Of a stretch of DNA of 64,000 nt, positions 28,006-37,243 are shown in pieces. The DNA is from Bacilli bacterium (GTDB lineage: Bacteria; Bacillota_I; Bacilli_A; RF39; UBA660). A model generated the notes under the pieces. That model made no database searches. It saw nothing but the letters and a program-made list of their open reading frames with translations, and was not told where the DNA came from. The position numbers were made by a program, and so were the translations under genes. Positions within the stretch are counted from its first letter, which is position 1; each line of letters begins with the position of its first letter. The stretch lies in NCBI GenBank assembly GCA_017484065.1, contig JAFUTX010000013.1, positions 21,137 to 85,136 on the forward strand. The letters run 5' to 3'.

Positions 28006-29576
28006 TTTTTCTTTTCGACATACATTAATTTATCAGCTTTTAAGAATAAATCACGCATAGTTGTACTATCATAATCTTTAGAATAAGTTACACCTATTGA
28101 ATAACTAATATTAATGTCAGATGATCTCTCATTATAGTTTTTAATAATTCTATTTAAATTACTTATTTGTTCTTTAAACGTAGTTTTATCACTATTAGGT
28201 GAAATTACTATAAATTCATCTCCACCCCATCTACCGACAAAACTATCTTTACTAATTGATTTATACAAAATATTAGAAAAATCTACAATAAGTTTATCAC
28301 CTAAAGCATGGCCTTTTTGATCATTTACTTCTTTTAAACCATTTAAATCTATTACTGCTAATACTATATCATTAGTTAATTTATCAGGATTATTAATCAT
28401 TTCTTTACAACGATTATTATTATATAGACCGGTTAATGCATCTATACTAGATTGTTGATGTAACTCTTTTATCGTTTCATAAGCCATTAATGTAACATCA
28501 AATATTAGTGCTATAAGTAAACTAAATGAATAATTACTGGAATTCATAAATATATATATCAAAACATCAACTAATGCCCCAATAAATAGTATTATTAATA
28601 ATAAATTAGTAGTTCGTAATTTTCTATTTTTTATTGTATCTTTGATTACTACAAAGCTTATTAATAGTATATAGATAATTACAGTTAAATGATATATAAA
28701 TAAATTATTTCTAACATCTGATATTTTAAATAATTCTAATAATATAATAATTACTGGATAAGCTAAAACCATTAAAGTATTTATATTAAGTAGTAATCTA
28801 CTACTATTACTTACTTTATTTTTTATATAAGTATTAAGTGCTACTGGAGCTAAGAACATACTAAATAAAGATAAGTAAGATACCAATACACTTGAATTAG
28901 GATACAACAAATGAGTATACTTCATATCAGTTATACGCCATATACCAATAAATATAGCAAATAACCCGATATATTCTAATTCATTAGTTTTCTTTTTCTT
29001 TATATAATATATTAAAGCTGTAATGCATAGTAACAATCCTAAAGCTATACCAGAATAACTAATGATTATTTGAGTTAAACTTTCTTTTAATTCATTAATA
29101 TAGATATTTTTATATGAACCTTCATAAATATTTATCTTACAATCCAATAAAGATTTATATACAGGAGTTATTTCTAATCTAACTTTCTTACCATTATCAT
29201 TTTTAGTAATAGGAATAACAATATAATGGCTTCCTACTGTACTTGTTATATTAGAACTAGCATTTATTGTATAAACTAGTTCTTTATCAATATATGCTTT
29301 TAAATAACTATGAGAAATATAAAAAGATATAGTATTATCATAATCGCTATCACTATTTAAATCCCATTCATATACTCTTGTTATACCTACCGGACTATCT
29401 TTAGATTCTATTTCCAAGTAATGATAATCTTTAATTTCATTAATATGATTATCTTCTCTTTTATTATCTATTTCAACATTAGTATTAATTGATACATAAC
29501 AAATATATCCAACTACTAATATAAAGAGTAAGCTTACTAATATCTTCAAATTTTTGTTATTTACGACTTGCTTCAT
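27990..29576 (-). CDS. Membrane diguanylate cyclase (GGDEF) with 7TM sensor
   Basis: The start at 29576 is chosen for GGGTGG 4 nt upstream. A signal anchor (about residues 10-25) is followed by an extracytoplasmic beta-rich domain to about residue 165, seven hydrophobic helices (about 165-365), and a GGDEF domain with SSIDALTGLYNN and an intact GRWGGDEFIVIS. It should make cyclic di-GMP from two GTP in response to an external signal. It lies just upstream of the glycan cluster and of surface-protein genes, so control of surface adhesion is plausible. That link is inference. Confidence 0.9.
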   Translation of the reverse strand: MKQVVNNKNLKILVSLLFILVVGYICYVSINTNVEIDNKREDNHINEIKDYHYLEIESKDSPVGITRVYEWDLNSDSDYDNTISFYISHSYLKAYIDKELVYTINASSNITSTVGSHYIVIPITKNDNGKKVRLEITPVYKSLLDCKINIYEGSYKNIYINELKESLTQIIISYSGIALGLLLCITALIYYIKKKKTNELEYIGLFAIFIGIWRITDMKYTHLLYPNSSVLVSYLSLFSMFLAPVALNTYIKNKVSNSSRLLLNINTLMVLAYPVIIILLELFKISDVRNNLFIYHLTVIIYILLISFVVIKDTIKNRKLRTTNLLLIILFIGALVDVLIYIFMNSSNYSFSLLIALIFDVTLMAYETIKELHQQSSIDALTGLYNNNRCKEMINNPDKLTNDIVLAVIDLNGLKEVNDQKGHALGDKLIVDFSNILYKSISKDSFVGRWGGDEFIVISPNSDKTTFKEQISNLNRIIKNYNERSSDINISYSIGVTYSKDYDSTTMRDLFLKADKLMYVEKKKYHNK

Positions 29577-29701
29577 ATTACCACCCTTTTTTAAAGACAC
29601 TTCACCATTATATAAAAAATATATTTAAAAAGCAATTTATTTTTTCTTTTTTTAAACACTCTATATTTTATTAAAAATAATCAGAAATGATACACATTTT
29701 G

Positions 29702-29710
29702 TGTTATAAT
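29702..29710 (+). promoter_or_regulatory. Extended -10 promoter for the YigZ-like gene
   Basis: TGTTATAAT is a perfect extended -10 element, 18 bp before the ATG at 29728. No good -35 box is seen. Confidence 0.55.
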
Positions 29711-29727
29711 TTTAATAGGTGTTTTAA

Positions 29728-30084
29728 ATGAAACTTATAAACGAATATGAATATACAATAAAAAAATCACGGTTTATCGCTTATTATTATGAGATTGATA
29801 ACGAAGATGAAGCAAAAGGAATAATTGAATTCTTAAAAAAAGAGCATAAAAAAGCCAGACACATTCCTTATGCATATAAAGTAGGTTCTACTGCTAAAAA
29901 AAGTGATGATAAAGAGCCTAGTAATACTGCAGGATCTCCTATTTATAATATTTTAGAAAAGAATAATTTAAACAATAGATTAATTGCGGTAGTACGTTAT
30001 TTTGGTGGTATTAAATTAGGTGCTGGAGGTTTAATTAGAGCATATAGTACTGCTTGTAAAGAAGTGATAAAAAAGGACTATTAA
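29728..30084 (+). CDS. YigZ/IMPACT family protein, short form
   Basis: This 118-residue protein matches the N-terminal UPF0029 (IMPACT/YigZ) domain: KKSRFIAYYY, HIPYAYKVG, DDKEPSNTAGSPI and AVVRYFGGIKLGAGGLIRAYS. Full-length YigZ has about 210 residues with a C-terminal DUF1949 domain, which is absent here. The ORF ends cleanly before a terminator, so the short form is natural rather than truncated by a frameshift. The role of the family in bacteria is poorly defined. It is one of only three plus-strand genes in the window. Confidence 0.9.
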   Translation: MKLINEYEYTIKKSRFIAYYYEIDNEDEAKGIIEFLKKEHKKARHIPYAYKVGSTAKKSDDKEPSNTAGSPIYNILEKNNLNNRLIAVVRYFGGIKLGAGGLIRAYSTACKEVIKKDY

Positions 30085-30100
30085 AATAGTCCTTTTAATT
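30071..30100. terminator. Bidirectional terminator
   Basis: AAAAGGACTA/TAGTCCTTTT form a 10-bp stem with a 6-nt loop between two convergent genes. The stem itself carries A/T-runs that serve both directions. Confidence 0.85.
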
Positions 30101-30104
30101 TATT

Positions 30105-31919
30105 CTATTTTGATAATGTATAAGGTTTTAAAGAAGTCCCTTCTCCACCATCTATCTTAACTTCTGAATCAAGATATAATACTGGACGAATATTCCATGA
30201 GTAATATGCTGTTTTTGAACTCAAATTAGAATCATCATATATAAATGCTGCAGCTGTTCCATCAATACGAGATGGTGTTATAGTCCATTGTGAATGATCA
30301 GCATTGCCTAGCCAATCTTCATCACGACATTCTTGAGACCAATGAGCAATGTCACGTTCAACACAAGCAGTTTCATAAACTACCCCAGTTGAAGCATAGC
30401 CATAATCACTTGGATACATTAAAGCAATATTGCCTGTCCAGGAACCTGGATTGCCTTCATATACATAAGACGTATTTCTTTCAGCAACATACCATTCTGG
30501 TGGTAGCATATTAGAGTAATAACTATCGTATTTAGATTTAGTACTATAACCTCCTAAATAATATGTAGCAGTATCTATTAAATTCTTATCAGACAAATTT
30601 CCATAGTAATCTGCTCCATTTAAATAAGCATTGGTAGAACTATGTTCCCAGTTATTATAATTGTACCCGGTAGCTTGAGTAGCAGAATAAGCATAATTTA
30701 ATAATAAATCAGCTTTAGCAATTTTTAATCTAGAATGCCCAGCCACACTAGTTGTTCCACCAGCAACATTATTCATAACCCCTATAATACGCCATAATTC
30801 TCCATTAAATGAAACATAGTTATTAGGATTAGCTCCGACATATCTTACATTATGATCTGTTGTTCCGTCATCAATAAGAGAAGTATCTCCCGCGGTTTTC
30901 AAACTCATTACATAATCTGTTGCAATTGCAGGTAAAGACATACCAGGAGTAGATGATGAAGTAGTAGCTAATGCTCTTTCTAAGTATATAACGTCACTTG
31001 TACTTAATACTCCATCTAAATCTATATCTCCAAGTACCTTAATTAATGGATTAGCAGTAGTTAAGTTTTTTCTTAAAACATATACATCGCTACGATCTAC
31101 TACTCCATCATTATTTACATCACCTTTTTTATATAATGATGATGAACTACCAGAAATATAATTCTCTACTGCAGTACTATCATTACTATTAATTACTCCA
31201 TCAGCATTAACATCTGCTAATGATTTTTGACTTGTAGAAGCAGAACTTGGACTAGCTATTATACCAGATAATATAGATGAATCATCAGAATTAACTTCTC
31301 CATCTTTATTGATATCTCCCATCTCATACAATGGATATGATTTTTCATTAGCATTTTCTCCACTTATAGTTATTTTACCGCTATAACTTTTATTCATTTC
31401 ACTTGTAGGAGCATACTTATCAATCCATAGTCTTAACTTATAAGTTATTGTATAACCTTCACTTCCTACTGGTGATAATACTCCGCTAGTTAATGCCTTG
31501 GCATCATCTGCTACTGTATTAGCAAGTATTTGTATGCCATTATTATAATTTGATAATAATTCAACTGGTTCATCATCTAATACAGCATTAATGCTTGATA
31601 GTTGTAACCTATCGTTATTAATTAAACTTTCCAAGTTTACGGTATATGCAATATACCCATCACATCTATTTGTCAATGTGAATTCATATCCTTCTAAGTT
31701 CATTCCTTCTTCATCACTTATTGGATAAGTACTAGATAGTTTTACACCTGTTTTACCTACTACAGTATCTTTGAATTCTAGACTTAAACATGTTGTTCCT
31801 ACTACGTTTTCATCTTCTTGTGTTTGAGTTGTAGTCCAATATGCATATGTACTACTTAAAACTACTATAGCCAATAATAAAACAGTTAAAATATAATATT
31901 TTACTTTATTATTTTTCAT
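30105..31919 (-). CDS. SipW-type surface protein with dockerin-like repeats and lectin-like domain
   Basis: The ATG at 31919 follows GGAAGGTG; a GTG at 31925 is possible. The signal ends in SSTYAYWTT, a strong SipW-type motif. A TasA-like sandwich spans about residues 35-195. Four Asp-rich dockerin/EF-hand-like calcium loops follow at about residues 200-320 (GDINKDGEVNSDD, ADVNADGVINSND, GDVNNDGVVDRSD, GDIDLDGVLSTSD). The shared lectin-like domain occupies about residues 340-606 (NVRYVGANPNNYV, LWRIIGVMNN, IRPVLYLDSEV). Its variable stretch is AT-rich. Cohesin partners are not visible, so the loops may simply be calcium-stabilised spacers. Confidence 0.83.
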   Translation of the reverse strand: MKNNKVKYYILTVLLLAIVVLSSTYAYWTTTQTQEDENVVGTTCLSLEFKDTVVGKTGVKLSSTYPISDEEGMNLEGYEFTLTNRCDGYIAYTVNLESLINNDRLQLSSINAVLDDEPVELLSNYNNGIQILANTVADDAKALTSGVLSPVGSEGYTITYKLRLWIDKYAPTSEMNKSYSGKITISGENANEKSYPLYEMGDINKDGEVNSDDSSILSGIIASPSSASTSQKSLADVNADGVINSNDSTAVENYISGSSSSLYKKGDVNNDGVVDRSDVYVLRKNLTTANPLIKVLGDIDLDGVLSTSDVIYLERALATTSSSTPGMSLPAIATDYVMSLKTAGDTSLIDDGTTDHNVRYVGANPNNYVSFNGELWRIIGVMNNVAGGTTSVAGHSRLKIAKADLLLNYAYSATQATGYNYNNWEHSSTNAYLNGADYYGNLSDKNLIDTATYYLGGYSTKSKYDSYYSNMLPPEWYVAERNTSYVYEGNPGSWTGNIALMYPSDYGYASTGVVYETACVERDIAHWSQECRDEDWLGNADHSQWTITPSRIDGTAAAFIYDDSNLSSKTAYYSWNIRPVLYLDSEVKIDGGEGTSLKPYTLSK

Positions 31920-31983
31920 AAACACACCTTCCTCTATTATTACTATTTAACTATAACAAATTTTTTAAATTATAGCAAGATAA

Positions 31984-32014
31984 CTAAAAAAAAAACTAAT
32001 ATTTACATTAGTTT
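31984..32014 (-). terminator. Terminator after the toxin remnant
   Basis: On the minus strand, AAACTAAT/ATTAGTTT form an 8-bp stem with a 6-nt loop, followed by ten T. It directly follows the last stop codon of the toxin remnant. Confidence 0.8.
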
Positions 32015-32120
32015 CATTCTATTACTTTAAGTTCTTCTAACATTTGATTTTTTATTCTATCTATATCAGTAAAGAATAAATTTATTTAATATGATATAAA
32101 TATCCTGTTTCTATTTTCAT
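32014..32120 (-). pseudogene. Internally deleted type III toxin gene (CptN/ToxN-type)
   Basis: GGAGG precedes an ATG at 32120 that opens with MKIETGYLYHIK and hits TAA at 32082-32084. In another frame the sequence goes on as FFTDIDRIKNQMLEELKVIE and ends at TGA 32014-32016. From memory, the first piece resembles the N-terminus of CptN-type RNase toxins and the second their C-terminus. About 100 or more residues between them are missing. A type III toxin normally has about 150-170 residues, so this remnant cannot be active. Promoter, antitoxin repeats and both terminators are all still present. Confidence 0.6.
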
Positions 32121-32132
32121 TAAATCCTCCTG

Positions 32133-32176
32133 AATAATAAAAAGGAAGTTTCAAATCAAATATGATAAAAACTTCC
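32133..32176 (-). terminator. Internal terminator between antitoxin repeats and toxin
   Basis: On the minus strand, GGAAGTTT (32169-32176) pairs with AAACTTCC (32144-32151), followed by TTTTTATTATT. It lies between the repeats and the toxin ribosome binding site, where it would limit toxin mRNA relative to antitoxin RNA. Confidence 0.75.
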
Positions 32177-32190
32177 TACTAATTTACCTA

Positions 32191-32280
32191 CCGGAATCTC
32201 TTATTACTCGCACCATCCGTAAGCGAGAAACATTGACAAACCGGAATCTCTTATTACTCGCACCATCCGTAAGCGAGAAC
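32191..32280 (-). repeat. Two tandem 50-bp-spaced antitoxin repeats
   Basis: A 39-bp unit starting at 32191 recurs at 32241 without mismatch, separated by about 10 bp. On the minus strand each unit contains CTCGC...GCGAG arms that can pair, and TTAC/GTAA that could form a second, pseudoknot-like pairing. A pseudoknotted fold is typical of type III antitoxin RNAs. Confidence 0.75.
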
Positions 32281-32311
32281 ATTTACAATTGAATTGCTTC
32301 AATGTAAACAC

Positions 32312-32340
32312 AATATATCATATATTATACTATCAGTCAA
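32312..32340 (-). promoter_or_regulatory. Promoter of the type III toxin-antitoxin locus
   Basis: On the minus strand, TTGACT (32335-32340) and TATATT (32312-32317) have 17-nt spacing. A hairpin-forming stretch (TTTACATTGAA/TTCAATTGTAAA) follows at about 32282-32309. Confidence 0.65.
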
Positions 32341-32350
32341 TTATTTTTTA

Positions 32351-34375
32351 TTATTTTGTATATTCACAACTACTACAAACTATTTGTTTTCCTTTTTCCA
32401 TCAATAAACTCTTGCAATTTGGGCATAGTTCTCCAGTTGGTTTATACCATAAAGCACAATCACATTTTGGATAATTATTACATCCATAAAATGTTTTGCC
32501 TTTACGAGTAGTCTTTTCTACTATCTTACCGCCACATTTAGGACAATCACATATTTCAGTAATTTTTCTTTCTTCTTTTTTAATATATTTACATTCTGGA
32601 TAGTTGCTACAAGCAGTAAATTTGCCAAATTTACCTTGACGAATAACTAAATCATTACCACATTCTGGACAAACTTCACCAGTAGATTCTGCTTCTTTTT
32701 TCTCCATTTCTTTAAAAGCCTTTTCTACTAATGGTTCAAATTCATCGTAAAAATCTCTCAATACTTTAATATTATCCATATTTTCTTCAGCTATTTTATC
32801 TAAATCACTTTCCATATTAGCTGTATATTCAACATTAACTATATTACTAAAGAACTCTTGCAATTTATCAGTAGTTTCAATACCTATATCAGTAGGAATA
32901 AACTTCTTTTCTTCAAGTATGACATAACCACGATCTTTTATTGTTTGCATAATAGTAGCATAAGTACTAGGACGACCTATACCTAAAGCTTCTAATTCTT
33001 TAATCAAAGAACTTTCAGTAAATCTAGCAGGTGGTTTAGTAAAGTGTTGTTCTTTGTCTATTTTATCAGTACTAATACTTTGTTTATCACTTAAATCAGG
33101 TAATACTGTATCAGTACTATCTTCATATTTAGCATATACTTTTAAATAACCATCAAATTTAATTACACTACCTGTTGCTTTAAACATGTAATCATTGTTA
33201 TTTAAAATAATTGTAGTAGCACTAGCAACAGCAGGAGCCATTAAATAAGCTAAAGCACGATAGTATATTAGAGAGTATAATTTATACTCATCACTAGATA
33301 AATACTTCTTAACACTTTCAGGAGTACGATTAATACTTGTAGGTCTAATAGCTTCATGGGCATCTTGCATATTTTCATTTTTCTTTGGTTTCTTAACTAT
33401 ACCCACATAATCTTTACCATAAACATCTTCTATATACTTAAATGTTTCATCAATAAATACTGGACTTAATCTCTCACTATCAGTACGCATATAGGTAATT
33501 AAACCGACTGTCTCACTGCCTAAATCTACACCTTCATATAATTTTTGGGCAACTCGCATAGTTTTAGATGAAGCAAAATTTAATTTATTAGATGCTACTT
33601 GTTGTAATGTTGATGTTTTAAAAGGAAATTTACTAGCCTTTTGTTTATCTTTAATTGTTATATCATCTATTTTGAATTCATTACTTAAATTATTAAGTAT
33701 TTCATCTGCTTCTTCTTGCGTTTTTATTTCTAACTTTTTAGTTTTGTATTTTTCTAAATCAGCTTTAAATTTATAATCTATAAAATCAGCAGTAATAGTC
33801 CAATATTCTTCTGGATTAAAGCTTTCGATTTCTCTTTCTCTATCAACTATTAGTTTAAGTGCTACACTTTGAACTCTACCAGCACTCTTACCTCCAGTTT
33901 TACTACGCATTAATTTACTTAATCTAAAACCAATTATTCTATCTAGTATTCTTCTAGTTTCTTGACTTTTAACTAAATCATAATCTATTTCTCTTGGATG
34001 TTTAATAGCATCTACAACTACATTTTTAGTTATTTCATTAAATACTACTCTTTTATACTTATCATCTTTAAGACCTAGTTCATCATAAAGATGCCAACTA
34101 ATTGCTTCTCCTTCACGGTCAGGGTCGGTGGCTAAATAAACCATATCAGATGCATCTGATAATTTTTTTAATGCTTTAATATCTTTAGTTTTACCCTTAA
34201 TAGCAATATAGTTTGGTTTAAAGTCATTATCAACATCTACCCCTAGACCAAATTTACCAGTTGTAGCTAAATCTCTAATATGACCTTTACTTGATACTAC
34301 ATTAAAATCACTACCTAAATACTTCTCTATTGTTTTACTTTTAGCTGGAGATTCCACAATTACAAGTTTCTTCAT
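32351..34375 (-). CDS. topA: DNA topoisomerase I
   Basis: The 674-residue type IA topoisomerase relaxes negative supercoils. The TOPRIM domain (KLVIVESPAKSKTIEKYLG; DPDREGEAISWH) is at the N-terminus, with the active-site region LITYMRTDSERLS near residue 295. The C-terminus carries three zinc-ribbon modules with C-x2-C pairs (CPECGNDL, CPKCGGKI, CPNCKSLL). Length and architecture are typical of Firmicutes TopA. It reads leftward towards the toxin-antitoxin locus. Confidence 0.97.
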   Translation of the reverse strand: MKKLVIVESPAKSKTIEKYLGSDFNVVSSKGHIRDLATTGKFGLGVDVDNDFKPNYIAIKGKTKDIKALKKLSDASDMVYLATDPDREGEAISWHLYDELGLKDDKYKRVVFNEITKNVVVDAIKHPREIDYDLVKSQETRRILDRIIGFRLSKLMRSKTGGKSAGRVQSVALKLIVDREREIESFNPEEYWTITADFIDYKFKADLEKYKTKKLEIKTQEEADEILNNLSNEFKIDDITIKDKQKASKFPFKTSTLQQVASNKLNFASSKTMRVAQKLYEGVDLGSETVGLITYMRTDSERLSPVFIDETFKYIEDVYGKDYVGIVKKPKKNENMQDAHEAIRPTSINRTPESVKKYLSSDEYKLYSLIYYRALAYLMAPAVASATTIILNNNDYMFKATGSVIKFDGYLKVYAKYEDSTDTVLPDLSDKQSISTDKIDKEQHFTKPPARFTESSLIKELEALGIGRPSTYATIMQTIKDRGYVILEEKKFIPTDIGIETTDKLQEFFSNIVNVEYTANMESDLDKIAEENMDNIKVLRDFYDEFEPLVEKAFKEMEKKEAESTGEVCPECGNDLVIRQGKFGKFTACSNYPECKYIKKEERKITEICDCPKCGGKIVEKTTRKGKTFYGCNNYPKCDCALWYKPTGELCPNCKSLLMEKGKQIVCSSCEYTK

Positions 34376-34402
34376 AAATAGTTCCTTTCTATTCAGTTAT
34401 AA

Positions 34403-34909
34403 TTATTTTTTTAATAATAGTCTTTTTATTTTTGAAATAATACTTCCTTGTTGTTCTTCTTTAACTATTTCTTCAGTTGGCATAGCAAATTCTAAAGCAC
34501 CTTGTTTATACCAAATAATATCTCTTAAGGAATATATCTTAAAATCTAATAATTCACAGTCATCTACTATATCCATATGCTTTTCTTTTTCTTCTTCACT
34601 CATTGCATTAAATTTTTTTGCTTTATTATTCTTATCTTCTGTTAGACTTTGACCTAAATTAATTAATTGTTCAATGGATAAATCTTTAATTTCATTATAA
34701 TCAATTATCCAATCCAAATTTTTAAAAAAATCAATTTCATTTTTATCATCAAATTTTACAAATTCAAATCTATTGTTATCATTGATAATTCCACCATTTT
34801 CTCCAAATGTTTTAAGATAAATAGATACTGGAATACTTATATCAGTTGAATTAAGATATGCAATATCATTTTTTTGAACATATACTTCTTTGTCTGTTAC
34901 TATTTTCAT
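34403..34909 (-). CDS. Hypothetical protein
   Basis: I do not recognise this 168-residue protein. It is acidic and soluble in its first 145 residues, then ends in a short basic, hydrophobic tail (SIISKIKRLLLKK) that could bind a membrane. A stretch rich in charged residues (NKAKKFNAMSEEEKEKH) suggests a helix. It lies in a leftward run, with 14 bp to the small gene upstream and 27 bp to topA downstream. No signal peptide is present. Confidence 0.65.
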   Translation of the reverse strand: MKIVTDKEVYVQKNDIAYLNSTDISIPVSIYLKTFGENGGIINDNNRFEFVKFDDKNEIDFFKNLDWIIDYNEIKDLSIEQLINLGQSLTEDKNNKAKKFNAMSEEEKEKHMDIVDDCELLDFKIYSLRDIIWYKQGALEFAMPTEEIVKEEQQGSIISKIKRLLLKK

Positions 34910-34923
34910 ATAATATAACCTTT

Positions 34924-35124
34924 CTATTTGTACTTTCTTACACGTACTAATTTAATGGTATCATAAGCACTGGAATTAATAAACTTTTCAAAATTTTTCA
35001 AATCTTTTTGTTCATCTATAGCAGTATAATCTTTTACTGCATTCATCCTCTCAGTTGCAGTAACTCCATACTTTTTGTACTTCCCACTTTCAAGCAATTT
35101 TATAAACTTTTCTGAATTTTTCAT
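34924..35124 (-). CDS. Small hypothetical protein
   Basis: This 66-residue, basic and charged protein (MKNSEKFIKLLESGKYKKYG) has no transmembrane segment and no family that I recognise. A purine-rich AGAAAG element precedes the ATG at 35124. It sits between the LtaS-like gene and the hypothetical gene at 34403, probably in the same transcript. Confidence 0.6.
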   Translation of the reverse strand: MKNSEKFIKLLESGKYKKYGVTATERMNAVKDYTAIDEQKDLKNFEKFINSSAYDTIKLVRVRKYK

Positions 35125-35137
35125 ATGATACTTCTTT

Positions 35138-37243
35138 CTATTTCTTAGTAGTTTTATTATCTTTAACTTCTACTTCTACCTCTACTTCTTCATCTTCTTT
35201 TTGACTATATTCTTTAATCATATTATCTAAATGTTCAAAATAATTAGTAGATATAGCTAAATTACTCATTTGGACTTTTAAGCTAACTCTAGTAGTTATA
35301 TCCATAATCTCTTCTGTAGTATATGTTTTATCAGTATAGAACTTAACATCTCCACTAGAAGAATCATAGTAAGCCACTTCATTTTTCCAAGAACCATCAG
35401 CAAATACTACTAACGATTCATAATCACCACTTAAAAGATCAGTACCTACATAATATCTTGGATCATAATTTAAGTCAAATAAATTTGCTATAGTTGGTAA
35501 AATATTTATATAAGATGTATATTCTTCAAATGTTTGTTTTTTCATTTTACTATTATAGATAACAAAAGGTACTCTTTCACTATCATTATCTATATTAGTA
35601 TCATAATCTAATACTTCATTAATTACATCTTTCTTTATTCCGTAAGGATAATGATCACCATATAACACTATTACTGTATCATCAAGTCTGCCTTGAGCTT
35701 CTAATCCATCAAGTAATACTCCAATAGCATTATCTAGAATTTTTAATTTAGACATATATCTTTGTAAATCTTTTGGATAATCAGTATCTTTAAATAAATC
35801 TAAATACATATCTCCTTGGATAGAATCAACACCATATGGTTGATGACTAGATACTGTAGTAAGCCATGTCATAAATTTTTCATCTTTATCGTAACCATTT
35901 AGTATTTCAATTACTTTATTAAAGAAATCTTCATCACTAGACCAGTTTTTATATTCATTTTTATACGGTATACCTAAATCTTGTACACCATAGTATTTAC
36001 CACTACCCATATTGGTATGAATAGTTCTACGATAATAATAAGCCTCAGTATAATTATGCATAGATGTTGTAGTATAACCTTCATTATTAAATAAATTAAA
36101 CATACTTTCAAAATATTTATTATTCTTATATTTATTAGCAGTACATGTATTATAAATAGAATATAAACTTACCATACCACTTAATTCATTATTACCAGTA
36201 GAGCAACTATTTCTTGGTGAGAAATTATTTTCCCAATGCCATCCTTTTGAATATAATTTGTAAAAGTTAGGATAATAATCTTTATTAATAAATATATCAT
36301 TTACTGATTCCATCATAATAACAATTAAGTTTTTATCTTTAAACATACCTGTATAATCATTTTTATCAGTAATATCTTGATTAATAAAATAGTTATTTAA
36401 ATTCTTATAAAATTGATTATTTTCATTATCAATAACTTCTTGCCACACAGTATCATCAATAGTTCTAGACATATCAGTAATCTCTTTTTCTTTTTTTGTA
36501 AATGATGCACTAGCAGTAGCTTCTTCTGGTTTAAAGATTAATGCTTTAATATCTAATACTCCATAAGTAGCAACACCAAATTGCTTTATAGCTATACTTG
36601 GATTACTAGGATTATGAATTAATTCTTTATTAGATACTAATTGTAATTTATTTTGCATAAACTTTAATGTAATAGAACCATGATATAAAGCAAAACAGAT
36701 TATTAAAATAACTAATATAATTATTCTAGACTTTCTATTTTTCTTCTTTAGTTCTAATTCTTGTTGTTCTTTTAATTCTTCTTGCTTCTTCTTACTTAGT
36801 TTTTTATCAGTTTGTTCTTCTTCTACGATATTTAATTTCTTATCAATAAATATATAATATAAAACTAATAATACTAGAGGTATAAATACTAAATAATATG
36901 TCCATTTAAAACTACTTAAAAAGTCTTTTATATAATCAACTACTGCATGTAATTGACTAGATGTACCAAAAGATATATATACTCCTAAAAATGATTTAAA
37001 TCCTAATTGTAAATAAGTATATATACTTACTAATAGATTTAATAATATAACAAATGTAGTTTGTCCCTTTTTACCTAAAAAAGATAATAGAAAACTATCT
37101 ACTAAACTTATTATTATTAAACCTATAATTATTCTAATACTAGAATATAAATCAAAACCAACACTACCTACTATACGAAAAATAATTTCACATAATAGTA
37201 ATGGGATAAACATTAAAATAAATACTTTTATATATTTATTCAT
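35138..37243 (-). CDS. LtaS-like membrane phosphoglycerol transferase/sulfatase
   Basis: The start at 37243 overlaps the rnhB stop (ATGAATAA), a coupled start; the open frame reaches 37276. Five hydrophobic helices occupy about the first 185 residues, with a charged Lys/Glu-rich loop at about 150-175. A large extracellular sulfatase/alkaline-phosphatase fold follows: NLIVIMMESVNDIF, then SPRNSCSTGNNELSGM with the probable catalytic Thr, DGLEAQGRLDDTVIVLYGDHYPYG and SERVPFVIYNS. The family polymerises glycerol phosphate from phosphatidylglycerol (lipoteichoic acid). A related phosphoglycerol or phosphoethanolamine transfer is also possible. The tail is acidic. Confidence 0.88.
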   Translation of the reverse strand: MNKYIKVFILMFIPLLLCEIIFRIVGSVGFDLYSSIRIIIGLIIISLVDSFLLSFLGKKGQTTFVILLNLLVSIYTYLQLGFKSFLGVYISFGTSSQLHAVVDYIKDFLSSFKWTYYLVFIPLVLLVLYYIFIDKKLNIVEEEQTDKKLSKKKQEELKEQQELELKKKNRKSRIIILVILIICFALYHGSITLKFMQNKLQLVSNKELIHNPSNPSIAIKQFGVATYGVLDIKALIFKPEEATASASFTKKEKEITDMSRTIDDTVWQEVIDNENNQFYKNLNNYFINQDITDKNDYTGMFKDKNLIVIMMESVNDIFINKDYYPNFYKLYSKGWHWENNFSPRNSCSTGNNELSGMVSLYSIYNTCTANKYKNNKYFESMFNLFNNEGYTTTSMHNYTEAYYYRRTIHTNMGSGKYYGVQDLGIPYKNEYKNWSSDEDFFNKVIEILNGYDKDEKFMTWLTTVSSHQPYGVDSIQGDMYLDLFKDTDYPKDLQRYMSKLKILDNAIGVLLDGLEAQGRLDDTVIVLYGDHYPYGIKKDVINEVLDYDTNIDNDSERVPFVIYNSKMKKQTFEEYTSYINILPTIANLFDLNYDPRYYVGTDLLSGDYESLVVFADGSWKNEVAYYDSSSGDVKFYTDKTYTTEEIMDITTRVSLKVQMSNLAISTNYFEHLDNMIKEYSQKEDEEVEVEVEVKDNKTTKK

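Larger units (their letters stand above)
32133..32305 (-). ncRNA. Type III antitoxin RNA (CptI/ToxI-like) with internal terminator
   Basis: A sigma-A promoter (32312-32340) would start transcription near 32305. The transcript contains two near-identical repeats (32191-32280), then a hairpin terminator (GGAAGTTT/AAACTTCC with T run, 32133-32176), then GGAGG and the toxin ATG at 32120. Promoter, tandem repeats, leaky terminator, toxin is the diagnostic order of type III toxin-antitoxin loci, where each repeat is one antitoxin RNA unit. Confidence 0.65.

Noticed and set aside
32191..32280. Two direct repeats that could be a short CRISPR array
   Set aside because: There are only two units with a spacer of about 10 bp and no cas genes. 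The promoter-repeats-terminator-toxin layout fits a type III antitoxin better.
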